Positions 49,990 to 63,700 of a stretch of 64,000 bases of DNA are shown one piece after another. The notes beneath the pieces were generated by a model. That model worked only from the letters and a program-made list of their open reading frames with translations. It did no database searches and was not told the origin of the DNA. This DNA is from Diploscapter coronatus (Eukaryota > Nematoda > Chromadorea > Rhabditida > Rhabditidae). The DNA lies in the NCBI GenBank assembly GCA_964036155.1, contig OZ038423.1, positions 56,063,249-56,127,248 on the forward strand. Reading direction: 5' to 3'. Each line of letters opens with the position of its first letter. Within the stretch, counting starts at the first letter, position 1. Both the position numbers and the translations under genes were made by a program.

Positions 49990-50702
49990 AGGAATGGAAA
50001 CAGACGGGCTGAAAAACAGGAAAGTTCAATATTTTTGAATGGGCTATTTTTGCAAATTTGGAAATGATATTTCAAATAAACATGAAAATTTAAAATGATT
50101 TTTAAAAAATTCTTTTGGAATATCATTTCTTTATTACTTTTAAAAGAATTCCAAATACTTGATTATTTTTATTTCTGCGAATTTGAAATCGTCAAGTTTT
50201 TGAAATTCGGAACTTACAATTAATCCCGGTTTTAAGTAACTAAGTTGAACTAGTTTTTCGTGTTTCAATCATGCTTTATGAGAATTGCAATGAACGTCGG
50301 AAATTTGGAATTTTCATTGGGTTTTCTCTAAATTTCTCTGCACTATTGGTGAGTTATTTGATATGAAACTTTGTGATTTAGGCCAAGGTAGGAGAATTGT
50401 CTTAACCATGCTCTAAGAAAACTTATCTGATTCGAGCTTTGATTATCATTACTTTGTTGGAAAAGATCATTTTTATCATTTTATCGAAAACCCTTATCAT
50501 TTCATGTTATCATGGTCTCCTTTTCCCTATCTTTCCTTTTTAAGAAGCGTCGTCTTACTATCGGTTGTATTTTATTATTTATTGAGGTTTTGATGATGAA
50601 AAAGTATGATTTTTTAAAATTTATTTTTTGAAAATTATGACGTTGAAAACGTTGGAATATCTAAACTTGTATTTTTTATTTAGAAAACGAAATTCTTAGA
50701 AA
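49990..50702. other. Intergenic between SMARCAD1 and prp-3
   Basis: 713 AT-rich bases with no exon seen. Both genes run in the same direction. The gap is longer than the ~100 bases usual inside nematode operons. ATTCTTAG at 50692-50699, a few bases before the prp-3 ATG, could be a trans-splice acceptor. Confidence 0.5.
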
Positions 50703-53700
50703 ATGGGAAAGGCGAGTGTTGAAGAAATCGCAAATCGCTATTTGAACAAAAAGGAGGAGAAGAAGGAAGTTGTTGAAATCGTGGACAGATGCATTCAGAA
50801 GGGATACGACTATGAGAAAATGAAGGTTGAACTTTTAAATAACATAATTTAATTTTTTTCTTAGCAAACCTATGTTTTATTTTTGAAAATAATTGTTTTT
50901 TAGGACCGAGTCCTAAACGCGATCGCGGACGCCCACAAAGCGCACAAAATCATCTCGGCGGTCTGCGAGGAATTTCCCCAACTCAGGAAGAGGACTAGAG
51001 TAAGACATTTGAAATTGTTACAAACCTGGTATTTATCAACAACCCATGAGTTTTGTCTATATCAAGGCAGCCTACAGAGGATTTTTTTTTTTTTCGAAAT
51101 TCGAATAAATTACTGTAATTTTGCAGTTCGAAGAATCTAAAGAAGACAAGAAGGACGTGAAGCGAGAGCGGTTTTCTGAGAATACTAGAGAGAAAGAGAA
51201 CGGTGATCGGGACAATCGCGACAAGGATCGGGGCGACAGGTCGAGGGACTCGCGGAGGGAGTCTAGACGGGACGAGACCGATGGAAAGGTACGCTCTAGA
51301 ACATCTCTGAATAATTTTCGAGGTTTCTGGAACATAAGTTTTCATTCAGGCCTAAATTTTTACACGAGGATTCGAGGACACTAAATTAAATTCGAGAAAT
51401 AAAAATATCTAGAACCAAATTTTCTAAAAGGCTCTGAAATTTGCAGGAACGAGAACGCGAAGCCCGACGAAAACTGACCCAGAAAATGCATGATAGACAA
51501 AAAACTGAAGAAGTGGCGCAAACTCAAAGTCATAGTACTGGAACTCCAGTGACTGAGGAGCATTTGAGGTAAATTTTTAAAATCTCATTTTAAGAATAAT
51601 TTTTTGAAAGATGCAATGAAAAATATGTTTATTTTACTTAAAAATTACTCATTTTAGGGCCAAAGAACTGATGTACAAGGCTCAGCAAGAAATCGAAGAA
51701 AGGAAGAAGGCGCTTGGTTTGGCCGCAGTTTCAGTGGCTCCTGGTAAAATGATTACTTTTTCGAGAAATAAAACAAAAAATGAAATTTCAGGTCAAATGC
51801 CCGCGACCGTGAATGTCAAGAAAATCGCCCTCCAACCAAAGGAGGCCCAAATGTTCATGAACTTCTCCATGGAAAAGAAGAGCCGAGTCGAAGAGCTCAA
51901 GGCTAAACTTTCAAAGGTAATTGTTTTATTATTTTAAAATCTATCTTTCATTTTATTATTTAACTAAAGAGATAAAATTAGAATAACTTTTAAGCACCCT
52001 GACTTTTAATAGAAGAAGGCCGAGTTAAAAGGACCAATTTTAATGTTATGAAAAGTTGATAAAATTTGAATTAAATTAAGAAATATCACGACTTTGTTTA
52101 AATAGGGACGGTGATTGAAAACGAACAATTTGCATTTTTAGGTACCCACGTCCATCCAAAACCTCGTCAATAAGCAGCCCGTCATGACGCCTCTGCCAGC
52201 CGAAGTCGCTAAACCTCTCGCCAAGCAAGTTGTTAAAGAGGAGGTAGAGAAAATTTATTTTTTCATGAAAAAACTTTCTTTTGATTTTTATTATTTTTGA
52301 CAAATTTAATGGTTTTAATTTCAGGCCAAATCTGAAGAAATGCTAGTCGAATTTCTGGATCCTCGAATCGACGCCCGGTCCTCTGAGAGGAAAAAAAGAG
52401 CCTTCAATTTCCATCAACCAGGACAGCACATCCAAGAGGCCAACAAGCAAAGGGCGCAGGCGAAGTTGAATAAACTTCAGGTTATTCGATTAAAATTAAT
52501 TTAGATCTGTATGAAATGAATTAAAAGAAACCTTCAATCGAATCTAGATCATAGAAAGTCTAAGGAGAATCCACTTTTCTAGGAGATAGTTGAAATAATG
52601 AAACATTTAGCAAGAAGTCTCTGCTGCGGCCGCTTCAACAGGCATTTCTTCGGCTGTAAAATTGGCAATGGTCACTCCGAAAAGCAAGAAAGCCGATGAG
52701 ATTCCTGACATCGAGTGGTGGGATGCCGTAGTCCTCGACAGACCTAAGTAAGATTTTTTAAAGCTAAATTGTGTCGGGCGAGTTTGAAGTGCTATCTTCT
52801 ATCATTGAGATTTTTCGTACTTTTTAAAGTAAACAAGAAGTTTTGAATTCCTATATTTTATATTGAGAGACTTTTTTAATATAAAAAGATAATATTTTCA
52901 TCTATGACGAAATTCCGGATGGAAAAGACGAAGATCGGTACGCGGAGACTGTGAGTGACCTGGTCGAACATCCCATTTCCTTGCCTCCACCCACCGAACC
53001 ACTCGCTCCTACTTTCTTGAAGGTAGAGATTTAGAATATTCAGGTTAAAAAAGAATATGAATTTTCAAAATATGCGTTGTCGTAGCTTTCTGAAGATTTA
53101 TAGTAATTTTCTTTCAAGCTTTCAAATTTAGGTCTACCTAACCACGAAAGAAAGGAAGAAGATCCGTCGTCAAAATCGGAAAGAAATGCAGAAGGAACAA
53201 ACCGAGAAAATTCGGCTGGGACTCATGAAGCCTCCGGAGCCTAAGGTAGAACTTGAAAATGAGTAGATTTTTTAAAATCAAATTCTATAAGCTATTATGA
53301 ATATTTTTAGAACAAATGTCAAATTGAATTAAAAGAATAATTCTAGGTCAAAATCTCCAATTTGATGCGAGTCCTCGGCTCGGACGCGATTCAAGACCCC
53401 ACCAAAATGGAGGCTCACGTCAAGAAGCAAATGGCTGAGCGAGTCAAGAAACATGAGCAGGTATTTTTTGTTGAATTTTTTCTTAATGTAGTTTTTATTT
53501 TTTAACTTTTAGGCGAACGCGGAAAGAAAACTGACGACCGAGCAGAAAGCGGCAAAGAAAACCAAGAAAATTTCTGAGGACACGTCAATCGCAGTTCACG
53601 TCACTGTTTACAGGTCAGTAATTGTGGCTTAGGCTGTTGGGAAAAATGAAAAATCTGAAAATTGAAATGGGTAATGGTGGCTTTTTTGCTGAAATAAGAA

Positions 53701-54564
53701 GATAGAAATTCGTGAAAAAGAATAGGTTGTTTTTAGGAAGAAATTTTGAAGAAAAATCTTTAAAAGTAATCATTTTAGAATCAAATCCCTGATGAACCCC
53801 GCCCACAAATTCAAAGTGGAAAAGAACGCGAAACAACTCCAAATGACCGGCGTCATCATGCTGCACAGAGCGCTGAATGTCGTTGTTGTGGAAGGAGGTG
53901 GGAATTTTAGAAAATAGGAAAAAATTAAAAGGTACCCTCGTGAAAATTTCAAGTTCTTTTTTTTCTTAAACATTTTGCTTGAAAGTAAAAGTTTATGAAG
54001 TTAGAGAAGCATCAAAATTTGATAAAATGAAATTATAAAAAAAAATAATAAAATATGATAAAAATAAAAAATTTAGGTCCCAAACAGCAGAAGTTCTACA
54101 AGAACCTCCTCTTGAATCGCATCAAATGGTCTGATGAAATCATCGGCCAAAAGAAGGCGGCCAAAGGCGATGAACCCGGGGAGAGGAATTCTTGTCAGTT
54201 GGTAAGTTTTTTTTCGAAAAATTTAAAATAAAAAAAATTTTTAGATCTGGGAAGGAATGGCGAAGCGACGTGCGTTCCGGGACTTCCAAATCGTTACGGC
54301 GACGCTGGATAAACAGGTTCGATTTTTTGCATCTTTTGAGAAAAAAGAAAAAGCATCTTGAAAAAAGTCATTCTTTCAATATTTCTATTTATTCATTTCA
54401 AGAGTTTTCGAACATCTGAAATACAAATTTGAAAGATATAATTTAAAAAAGGATATTTTTAAAACCTTGTTTTTCAGGCCCGTGAATATTTCGAGAAACA
54501 CGCGGTCGCCCAGTACTGGGATCTCAGCTACAGTACGACGGTTCTTTTGGAGGGACAGGCATGA
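50703..54564 (+). CDS. prp-3: U4/U6 snRNP splicing factor Prp3
   Basis: About 15 exons encode a protein of roughly 600 residues. Order: an N-terminal PWI-like helical region ([17 protein letters not shown] ... EKM), an Arg/Asp/Lys/Glu-rich segment ([20 protein letters not shown]), a central PRP3 domain with LVEFLDPRI and [14 protein letters not shown], and a C-terminal ferredoxin-like domain with [12 protein letters not shown] and [15 protein letters not shown], closely following human PRPF3 (GTAKDRSF, AREHFKKHGAEHYWD). Prp3 holds the U4/U6 duplex in the tri-snRNP before spliceosome activation. The stop is TGA at 54562, close to the human end point. Neighbouring the SMARCAD1 homologue matches C. 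elegans M03C11.7/M03C11.8. Confidence 0.95.
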
Positions 54565-54861
54565 TTTATTTTTATTTCGGAAAAATAACTTTAATTTGCG
54601 ACAACTAGTAAGACATTCCGATATTCCAAATGGAAATAACATGAAAAATATAGAGAGCAAGCTATACTTCTTTACTTTTCCTAGCCTTGGTATATTGGAA
54701 TGCTAGTATGTCATTTTCGAAATGCCTAATCTTCTATGAAAATTTAATTGAATTCGAAAATATTTGAATATGAAATTTTCTAAAAAAAAATTAACATTTT
54801 CAGGATCCGCTACCGATTTGAGAGTAGGAAGGCGTAATTTATCCAGAATGATTCATTTTCC

Positions 54862-54946
54862 ATGGCTTGTGGCAAAAGACGCCCGGACGCCCACTTTTCA
54901 AAGTTGAGCGCTCTCTAAAAGATGGGCGTCTTTTATCACAAGCCCA
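54862..54946. ncRNA. Long hairpin downstream of prp-3 (possible small-RNA precursor)
   Basis: Left arm 54862-54884 (containing CTTGTGGCAAAAGACGCCC) and right arm 54924-54946 (containing GGGCGTCTTTTATCACAAG) pair over 19 bases with two mismatches, one of them a possible G-U. A shorter second pairing (ACGCCCACTTTT with AAAAGATGGGCGT) lies inside. The total is 85 bases, the size of a microRNA precursor, and the GC-rich arms stand out from their AT-rich setting. It could equally be a 3'-end element of prp-3 or a palindromic repeat. Confidence 0.4.
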
Positions 54947-56236
54947 TTTCCCATTTCTCGTTTTTATTTGTAATTTCGTAAACTGTTTTTATCAATTTCA
55001 TAAGGTTTTCCAACAGAAAGTTGTGAAGGTGTTAGTTTTCTTTGAATTATCATATTTTATGAAAAAATAAACTGTTTTATGATTTCTTTTACCTTATTTT
55101 TCATTCGGTATGTATATTTTTTTTGTAAAACTCTATCGGCATATTACTAATTCGTGTAAAATGATTTATTCAATTGATAATAATACGAAAATTACCCATT
55201 CTCTTGAAAATCCATACAAATTGATCGTTTTTTTAAAATCAAATGAAATTAACTGATTTAGAAAGATCTTTGCTGAAAAATGAATCGTGTCGAAAAGTTT
55301 AGAAAATCAGGACAAATTTTATCATCAAGCAAAATGAGATCAACAATACAGTAGCTTCGAATTTAACAGAGGGCTATATTCGGTATTTAAAATGCGTATA
55401 TTTTAGATATTCAGTTTAAACCTTGCTATATTTAAAAGTATACGCATTTGTTAATCAATGATTGATGCAAAGTAGTTTTTTTTATCAGTCTTTATAAAAA
55501 CTTTAAATGATAATATATCGATGCTGAAATTTCACATTTTGATATTTGTAAATTAACTGAAATTCTTAATCATTAAACTTCAAGATACAACTAACTCTGT
55601 AAGTAAAGAGTAATTAAATGTTTGATTAGACCGTTCAGGGATGCGTTCACAATTTCATCAGAATATATAAATATAAAACCGGGCGCGCAATATTTAAAGA
55701 CTTATCAGAATAATTGGAATACTTTAGCATAATAATCGGGCTAAAAAATTTTAATGAGCTCGATGAGAAGTTTGTAATTCATAAATTTCTATCCGCTTAA
55801 GAATATTTAAATTCATTAGTAATCGTCGAAAGAATAATACTAGGAAGTGATATTTCGATCAATGAATTAAAAATTTGTGACTTAATAATCGTTAATGAAG
55901 ATGGAATTGACATCATTAAAATGACTAAAATTGGCTTAATGATATATCGAATAACCTTCATTTTTCTTTTCGTATATGCGAATCTGTGCTTCATTTGTTT
56001 TGTCTCAAGCTATCGGTCAATGACAATACCACAATGGTGTTTTAGAGTAGTTAGGTAGTTATGCCTTCATTTAGAGAAAGACATGGCGAAACAGTATTAT
56101 TAGAAGGGATATTGTATCCTGTCTCTCTCGCTTATTTCCTATTTCATAATAAAGTGCGGTTTACACATTGCTTTAACCAGATTCTTTAAACCTATAATAG
56201 TTATGCATTAAGCCAATCTCTGTCAATATTTAAATT
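54947..56236. other. Intergenic between convergent prp-3 and pac-1
   Basis: About 1.3 kb of very AT-rich DNA with no supportable exon; the minus-strand frame at 55797-55994 is low-complexity. AATAAACTG near 55067 may be a prp-3 poly(A) signal. Confidence 0.5.
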
Positions 56237-59200
56237 TTATAGCTGCTCATCCCCACTCGCGGGCGTCAATTCGTTGGGCGATGTCTTCGTGATTTCAGGC
56301 ACGCTTTTTGGCTGTGCTCCTTTTTCCGCTGCTGATTTATTTGCGTGGGCGACAATTTCTGCGTGCACGTCTGGAGACGACTTCCGGATTCCCAGCCAAC
56401 GCGCGAATTTGTCCAGTTTGCCGAGCTTAAACTTAAAGTGATGGGGTTAATTTTAACAGTCGATTTATTTATTCATTTTTTTTACAAATTTAGGCTTAAA
56501 TTTTAGTGAAGATCAAACTAATTTCTAGCAGTTTTTGAATTATGCTAATGAAGATTAACGTTATTTACGACACCTTTCGATATTTTAAATAACAGACTCT
56601 AAGATTTACCTTCAACGTATCAACGTCCGCTATCGTATGTCTACGACTGGGGTCAATTTTCGTTTCTCGGCCCTCTAAAAATCAGTATTTTCTTATTTAA
56701 TAATGCTAACGTCCATACCCGACTTCACCCTCATTTTGATTTTCTGTTGACATCTACTTGCATCGCCATTATTATTGTTGTTGTTATTCAAATTCAACGC
56801 GGATGGGCGTGGCCTCGGTGAATTCGAAGCATTTCTGGCGCATGGTGAGGGATTACTAAAATTAGACTGTTTGCAAAAATTCCATCTACCTCCCCTATCC
56901 ACTAGACTATTTCGAAATATTGTTGGCGACAATCAAGTCTGCCCCCTTGCCACTAAGTTATTTGACCATGACACACCTAGATGCGTAGTCGGATGAAGTA
57001 GGCGGTTCGGGACAGGCCACGGCGAGAGGCGCGGAACTTTGTGGTGCAGAACTCAAATGGGCTGAGCTTGTGGTCGAATAATCCGAAGTGCAGGAAAGTG
57101 CATCAGTCATATCTTTCGTCGGGGAGTAGGTCTAAATGTTCCCCTTTCCTTTGAAAATATCGATTTTTCTTACATTAAGCAAATCTGTCGATCGCTCCAT
57201 AGTCCTCGGAGGTCGGTCAACCCAGGTTTGTCTCTTCTGCATTTTTCTTATCTTCTCCCGAGTTTCCTCGCTTAGAACCTAAAATATGCTCCTAACTTCA
57301 AATTTTCGGTGAAAATATTGATGAAGACGGGCTTTTACTTTATGAGAATATCAATAGTTTAAATTCTACCTCCAGAGCGGGCGTCCCAGCCAAGTTTAAA
57401 TGCTGCGTGTGACTCGCCATCGCATCCAGGGCCTTATTATCGTCGACGGAAGCCGCTGCGGCACTTCCAGCGATGAAAATGCGTCGAGCGGAGTACATAT
57501 CTTGCTGCCTCTTCTTCCTGAGCACCTCCCCGTCGTTTAAGGGGTCGGTCCGACTCGAGTCCGGTAGCGATCCCAGACTGCTCTCCAAGGACGGGCTCTC
57601 CTCCATACCACCGTCAGTTCCTCCCGAAGCCCCGGGTGGGGATATCGTCTGACGCGATTCGATTTCGGCGTCGATATCTCGCTCCTGAAAATACCGATTA
57701 CAACTTTGTTCTAGAATGCATTTTTAATATTTTCTAAGTCGGAACTTAATTTTCGTTTCAAAAGTACTACATTTTAGGGCATATAAAAACTGGACTTCGT
57801 CATATAAAACGGGGGTTTTTCTATTGCATTTTGGAATCATTTAATTTAGATCTAAAACTTACCTGATAATGCCCCTGAAAAGCGGATTCCACCGATTGGA
57901 CGGATGGAGTCGCAGGAGTGTATCGCGGATTGACTGCTGCTGGGGCGGTCGACTCAATTTTGAGGCCCTTCGAAGTGGTAGGCGCTGAGTTCTTCTTGTC
58001 ACGACGTGAGTTTCGCCGGAGCATGTTTTTTATCTGAAAATTTCCGATTTTTCCTACATACTTTAATGAAATAAATTAATTTAAATCTTATTGTTTTCTT
58101 GCTATTTTAAGTTTTAAAATGAGCATAATGATATATGTTTAGGTATTTTAAAGTAAATTCGAGACCTACCTTCCCAGCTTTGCCTTCGTTCATCAAAGCA
58201 GCAGCCTGATCTTCATTGGCCTTTCGGATTAAGTTGTGCATGTCGTTGAATGACGCCGCAGAGACGCCAGTAGGAACTCCCACTCCGTACTGGGGAGGGT
58301 CGGTTGGAGGGGCGTTTAGTTCTGATGGGTGCTGTTCGGGAACTTCATCCTCAGCAGTAGACTCGCTGTCGAACATCCAATCGTGCTCAAATTCAATTAT
58401 ATTTTTATTTCGTTAAGATGTGCGCACTTTTAATATCATTGGGTTGGAAAGTAATTCCCGTTATATTACATTTTCTCAATCCTTTAATAAAATGCAAAAT
58501 GGTAGAGAAATCCCAACCAAACCTAACAGTTCAATCGAGGTATTATTTAGATTCTAATATTGACATTTAGAACCCGTTTTTACATAAAATGACGATGACA
58601 ATTCTTACATAGTAAATCAGCGTTTCAATAATTTTGCACTGATCGCTCATGTGAGTGACCATCGTGGCCATATTATCGTCTGATGGTCGAACTATCGACG
58701 GCCCAAACATCAGTGCCAAATTTCGTGTTTCCATTTTGTTAACATCGCTATTTTTCGTAATTTCAGCCAAGTGTAGAATCAAGAATTTGAGAGTTTCGTA
58801 GTGGTGCCGAGGTAGTTTGCGCAACTGAACAAATATTTAATCACAACTATTTCATTGATAAGGTTTATCACGAAAAATGAGAGACGATCATTGAAAGTTT
58901 GAACTTTTAAAAAATCGATATTTGATTTGAAATAGCTTAAACTTGTAGTAGTTGATGCAGTCCAATTAAGTGATATTTAAGTTTGATTAGATTTTAATAA
59001 CTCACTAAATTTCTCAATTTATGCAGCCGATTGTGATGATTCGATATTCGATTGGCATCGATAAAGAATGGGTACAGTTTATCCGTCAAAAGCGGCTCAG
59101 GTAATTTTCGAAGGAACATTTTAAGTAAAGAAGATACAACATTGACGTCACGCCACCGAGGGTCAAGTTGATCGAGCTGAAATTTAATTTAAATATTTTT

Positions 59201-60775
59201 TTTATAAATGAAGGTCATCTTTTCTTCCAAGACTTAAGGTAGATGACGAAGATTCAAAGCTATTAGAGTATAGATGCATAAAATTCAGATGAAGATCGAC
59301 TTTTTATAATCTAATTAAACGAAGATCATGACTTATTTCGACTTGGAGAGTCACAACTCGAATGAAGGTCAACTTTGAAGTTAAGTTAAGTTTATCTACC
59401 TGCTCCAAATTAACGCTGTCCATATTGTGCGATAGAGTTTCTTTCAGCGCATTGACCGCTGCGGTATTTCCCGGAATTCGATAAATGCCTATCGTATCCA
59501 TACCATGCGCTTCAACTACGCTCACGCAAATTTGGACCAGTAGCGGGACGTGCTAAAATAAAACATTTAGGAAAATTCTTTAGAAATGAATAAAAATCAA
59601 TAAGATTTTAATAAGAACGAATTTTGAAAAATAGATCAAAATTCTAAGATTTGCATTCAACTTACCTCATTATTTTTGGCCGTAGCGCAGTCCGCTAACC
59701 TCACCCCCAATACGGATTGAGGCGTGTGCTGACTGCTTGATGAGGAACCACTGCCCTGTTTGGCCGCCTTGGATTTTTTCCACTTCCGACCCGATTTGGG
59801 GGTTTGAGGCTCTAAAGAATCAATTTTTATAAAAACATTTAATATCACAAATAAAGATTTTTGCTTATGATTCATTCTGATCGAAAAGAATATATTTCTA
59901 TATGAACTTATATTTCTCGTGATTTTTAGGTTTAAATAAATTACCTCCATTATCAAGATTACTAGTATCTTTGCTAGTACCGGGCTGCGGGTAGACATGG
60001 TGGTCCATGCCGGCTGATAAGGGACCTAATATTCAGTTTTTAAAGTTGAAACTCAGAAATTCAAATTACCAGCAGAATTAGGGGCGTGAATGGGCGCTGT
60101 CTGATGTCGCTTATTAGCGATCGGACTAGGAAGTTGAGAGGTTTTGGCTTTGTATCTGAAAATTTAAGCCTTGATTTATTCGAATTTCAGATAAATTGAA
60201 TTTAAATTATGTATCACATTTCCAAAGATCAATAAATTCTGAATCATTCACAAACGCGTATTGATTATGTCAATTTTCGCATGAAAAGGCAGAGAAAGAA
60301 AGAAGAAGAAAAAGAAAGAGAATTAGAGAAGAAAAATAGAAAAATCGTGCCAGAAATGGAGGGGCAGCTAAATAAACGAGTTTGCGCCCCCCACACAGAC
60401 GCGAAAGCGATTACAGCCAAGCGCTCGGAAAAAGTGATGATGCGAAATCCTATCATTGGTTCAGATAAATCCGAAAATCAATAAAAATGATTGCTCTTCT
60501 GCAACAAAAACTTCTAAGATTCTAGAAGTTCCCGCGTTCAATTTGATGTAAATTTTGCATTTTTCAAAAATCTCTCATGATTTAGAATTCTGGCAGAGAT
60601 CTAGCATCAAAGTGGACCCGTACCGATGCATGATCAGCTGACTAGTGGCTTGATTGGCTGGGCTAGTGGAGTGGTGCGCGGTGGTGTAGTGATAGTGATT
60701 CGGATTGTTTTGCTGGAGGAGCGAATGACCATTGCGGTCCGATCGGGCCGAGGAAGATGATGCCAATGACGCCGC
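56237..60775 (-). CDS. pac-1: RhoGAP PAC-1 (ARHGAP21/23 family), 3' part of gene
   Basis: Fifteen exons in view, from 60775-60624 down to 56431-56237: 60155-60070, 60025-59945, 59811-59666, 59552-59400, 59176-59006, 58824-58609, 58385-58170, 58033-57863, 57684-57370, 57278-57174, 57131-56977, 56855-56719 and 56674-56610 lie between. About 790 residues; the gene starts beyond the window. The RhoGAP domain begins at VLGVRLADC, has the arginine finger in GIYRIPGN, then [26 protein letters not shown] and [12 protein letters not shown], very close to human ARHGAP21. Long Ser/Pro-rich disordered stretches follow, ending in [20 protein letters not shown]-1 inactivates CDC-42 at cell contacts to set radial polarity in the C. 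elegans embryo. The PH and other N-terminal domains must be encoded further right. Confidence 0.92.
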
Positions 60776-63700
60776 CTGAAAAATTAAAAATGATCGATTT
60801 TTAAAAATAGCATAAAATAGAAATTTGAAAAAAAAATCTATTATTTGATTGTGAGATATATTATAATTACAGCATTTTAGAAGGAAAGCAAGTTTTTTTT
60901 AAAGATATGATAACTATCTGAGATTTAGAAATAATTGAATAAATTTTGAAGATATTTAAGATAAGACATAATATATATTTTTTTAAATTTAGATAATATG
61001 AAAAAATAAATCTACCATCGATTTAAAAATGCGCATACATAGAGGTGCATTACCAAAACTGGAAATCTCCTATATGCGTTGTTAGAGTGAAGAGAACAAA
61101 ATTGTTTGCGGAAAACAAACTGGAATAGAGAATGGCAAGTAGGAAAAGAATGAGGATAACTACTTTTCAAAATATAATTACGTTATTACACGATGAAGCG
61201 TGGGCTTCAAAACGGACTTTATACGACACTAGATATCTGAGTTTTAATTAAATTAATGAAGATCAGTTTTTAAAATTCATAAAATGCATATGTCTAAACT
61301 TTAAATCTAATTTTCGACAATTATGAAGTTTATCCTCATGGGGATCGGCTTTTTCTATTTATCGAATTCAAATGTCTAAGCTTTAAAATCAATTTGAAGG
61401 TATAAATAATAAATCGGAGCCTCAGATCCATGATCAATATAAATTTTATATCGCGAAAAACTTTGCAGAGAATGAAATTTGAAGAGCGCGTCGGACTGGG
61501 CAAAGTTTATACAAAGCCTCGAATCAATGGTTTTCGGAATCTCGGCAGCGAGGGGCAGGCTCGTTTTCAGTGGGAGATTCCCCGACATTCAATCAAACCC
61601 GAGCAAAATCCGCATTTCTCACGATATTCCGCTGTGTTTAAACCACTTATGATTTATTATTGAATCAATGCCGTTTAAAATCCACGTAAAGTCCGACTTT
61701 TCTCACGATACTTCTCTTGATTTTAAACCACTTCAAATTTATATCTAAAAAAACGTTTTTAATACATTGAAGATCAGGATATCTTAAATTACATGCTAAA
61801 ACACAGAATTCTAAAGCCGTCTGAGATAAATTTCAAAAATTCACAAATTAATCGATACTCTGCAAAGTTCCTCAACCAATCTACCCTCTTCGTCATGTAA
61901 AATGATCCCTCTTCACCTCATTTTTGAGATGCGAAATAGTAAAAGAAATTAAGAGACAGAAGGATAGAAAAATAGAAAACAGCAGGGAATTTAGAGAGAA
62001 AGAGAGAAAAGGTAAGAAAGAGGATGAGCAGATAGAGAAATAGCGCTGAATTTAAAGAGGCGAAAAGACGACAAATGAGCGTGAAAAGGTGTGAAATGTA
62101 CACACGAAAATCGCGATTTTCAATCGCAAAAATAAAATCTAAAAACTCGATTCAAAACTAGAAAATATCACTAAATTTAGCTCCAAATCAAAAGGTTTAA
62201 AAGCTATAGGGCCTGAGTCAACTATGAATATTTAATAGGTGCGAATAATGCGGTAGTCGTGTGGATTTAGACCTTGAAAATCTTTCTTTCTCTAATTCTC
62301 TTCATTCGCCCGTGTTATTTCTTCATCCTAGTAATCATCGAGTAAGCAATGCGTGGTCGCGTATGCATGAAGAGAAGGGGTTCATTGTTATGTTCCGAGA
62401 GGGTCTTTGTCTTTATCTTTCAATCTCCATTATTATTATGATCTCTCTGCTACCTTTTCTATAATTCCCTTGAAAATGCACACTATTTCGCCTAATTTTC
62501 CATTCCTTTCCTCTCATTGAAAGTGTGCATTTCGGCGTAAATAGAAAGAGCGCGTCCCTAAAAATAAAGAATACTAACATGTAGGTAAAGTATCACTTGA
62601 ACAAGAAAAGTATAGGTAAGTAGGGTGGTAACTAAGGACCCATTTCTCCTGGTAAAGAGTTCATTTTGGTAGATAGTACGATCTTTTGGTAACTTAATAT
62701 TCCTCAGAAAAAATAATAGTGAAAGTAACTGGCAAAGACATAAACTGGCTTATATTGAATGGAGAAGAATTAGAGAATAAAGACACTCCCAATAAAATAC
62801 ACAAATGCGCAATAGGCGTACGATGTATGAATGAAAAGAGGGAAAAAAAGACAGAAAAGAAGAAGATGATAAATCAGAAATTAGATCAAATTTCTTCTCA
62901 TCTTAGGCAAAATCGTTAAATACTTCAGATAAAATATTGGAATTAGAAAAATTAGATTATAATTCACAAAATCTTAGGAAAAATCTAAAAATATGTTGAA
63001 AAGTATATCCTACATTTTTCCAACCTAACAAAAACTTTGCAATTTTCCATGTAAACTTAAATGAAGAGCGCTATAAAAGTGAGACAGCGTCGAAGAGTCG
63101 GAGAGAATCAGAGAAAACGACACGAAACTCAGGCGACAAGGCGCATCGATTACAAAGGGGGAAATGAAGAGACTCAAGGGCCCAAAATGGGCAGGACGGA
63201 GGGGGTCGAAAATTTTTATGTTTGCAAAAATAAGGCACGATTTAATCATAGAAAAGTCGATATTATGTCTTCAGGAGCATTTTTAATTGAAATTTAGAGG
63301 CAGAAATAATTTCGGATACGTTTAAGATAAAATCTCTACAAAGTGGCAGATTTGGTAGTGTCTCCTATGTTCAGGGTTGGTTAATCTATCTTTATCTTTA
63401 ATTCATTTTCTTCCTCCCTTCTTGTCTTTTTCTTTCTCTCTCTCTCTCTTCGTTTTCTAATTCTCTTAAATCCACCTAATCTTTCTTTATCCAGATCTCA
63501 TGAAACCGGAGACGTTCAGAGCGTTGTGCATTTTGCGAAGCAAAGCGAACAACACAACCTAAGCTGAACTTCATTCGGCCCTGGATAAAAAGGGGCGGAG
63601 CTGAGTTTTAGAAAATTTTTGAAAGTGAGCACATTCAATGTTGACTAACTTAAAGTAAATATTTTAGGAACTCTTAAAATTAAAGAACCATAAAAATTCT

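Noticed and set aside
29970..56030. Similar short sequences near 29973 and 55998 (CTCAAG-TATCGGTCA)
   Set aside because: The match is only about 16-20 bases with no structure around it; likely chance or a very old fragment.
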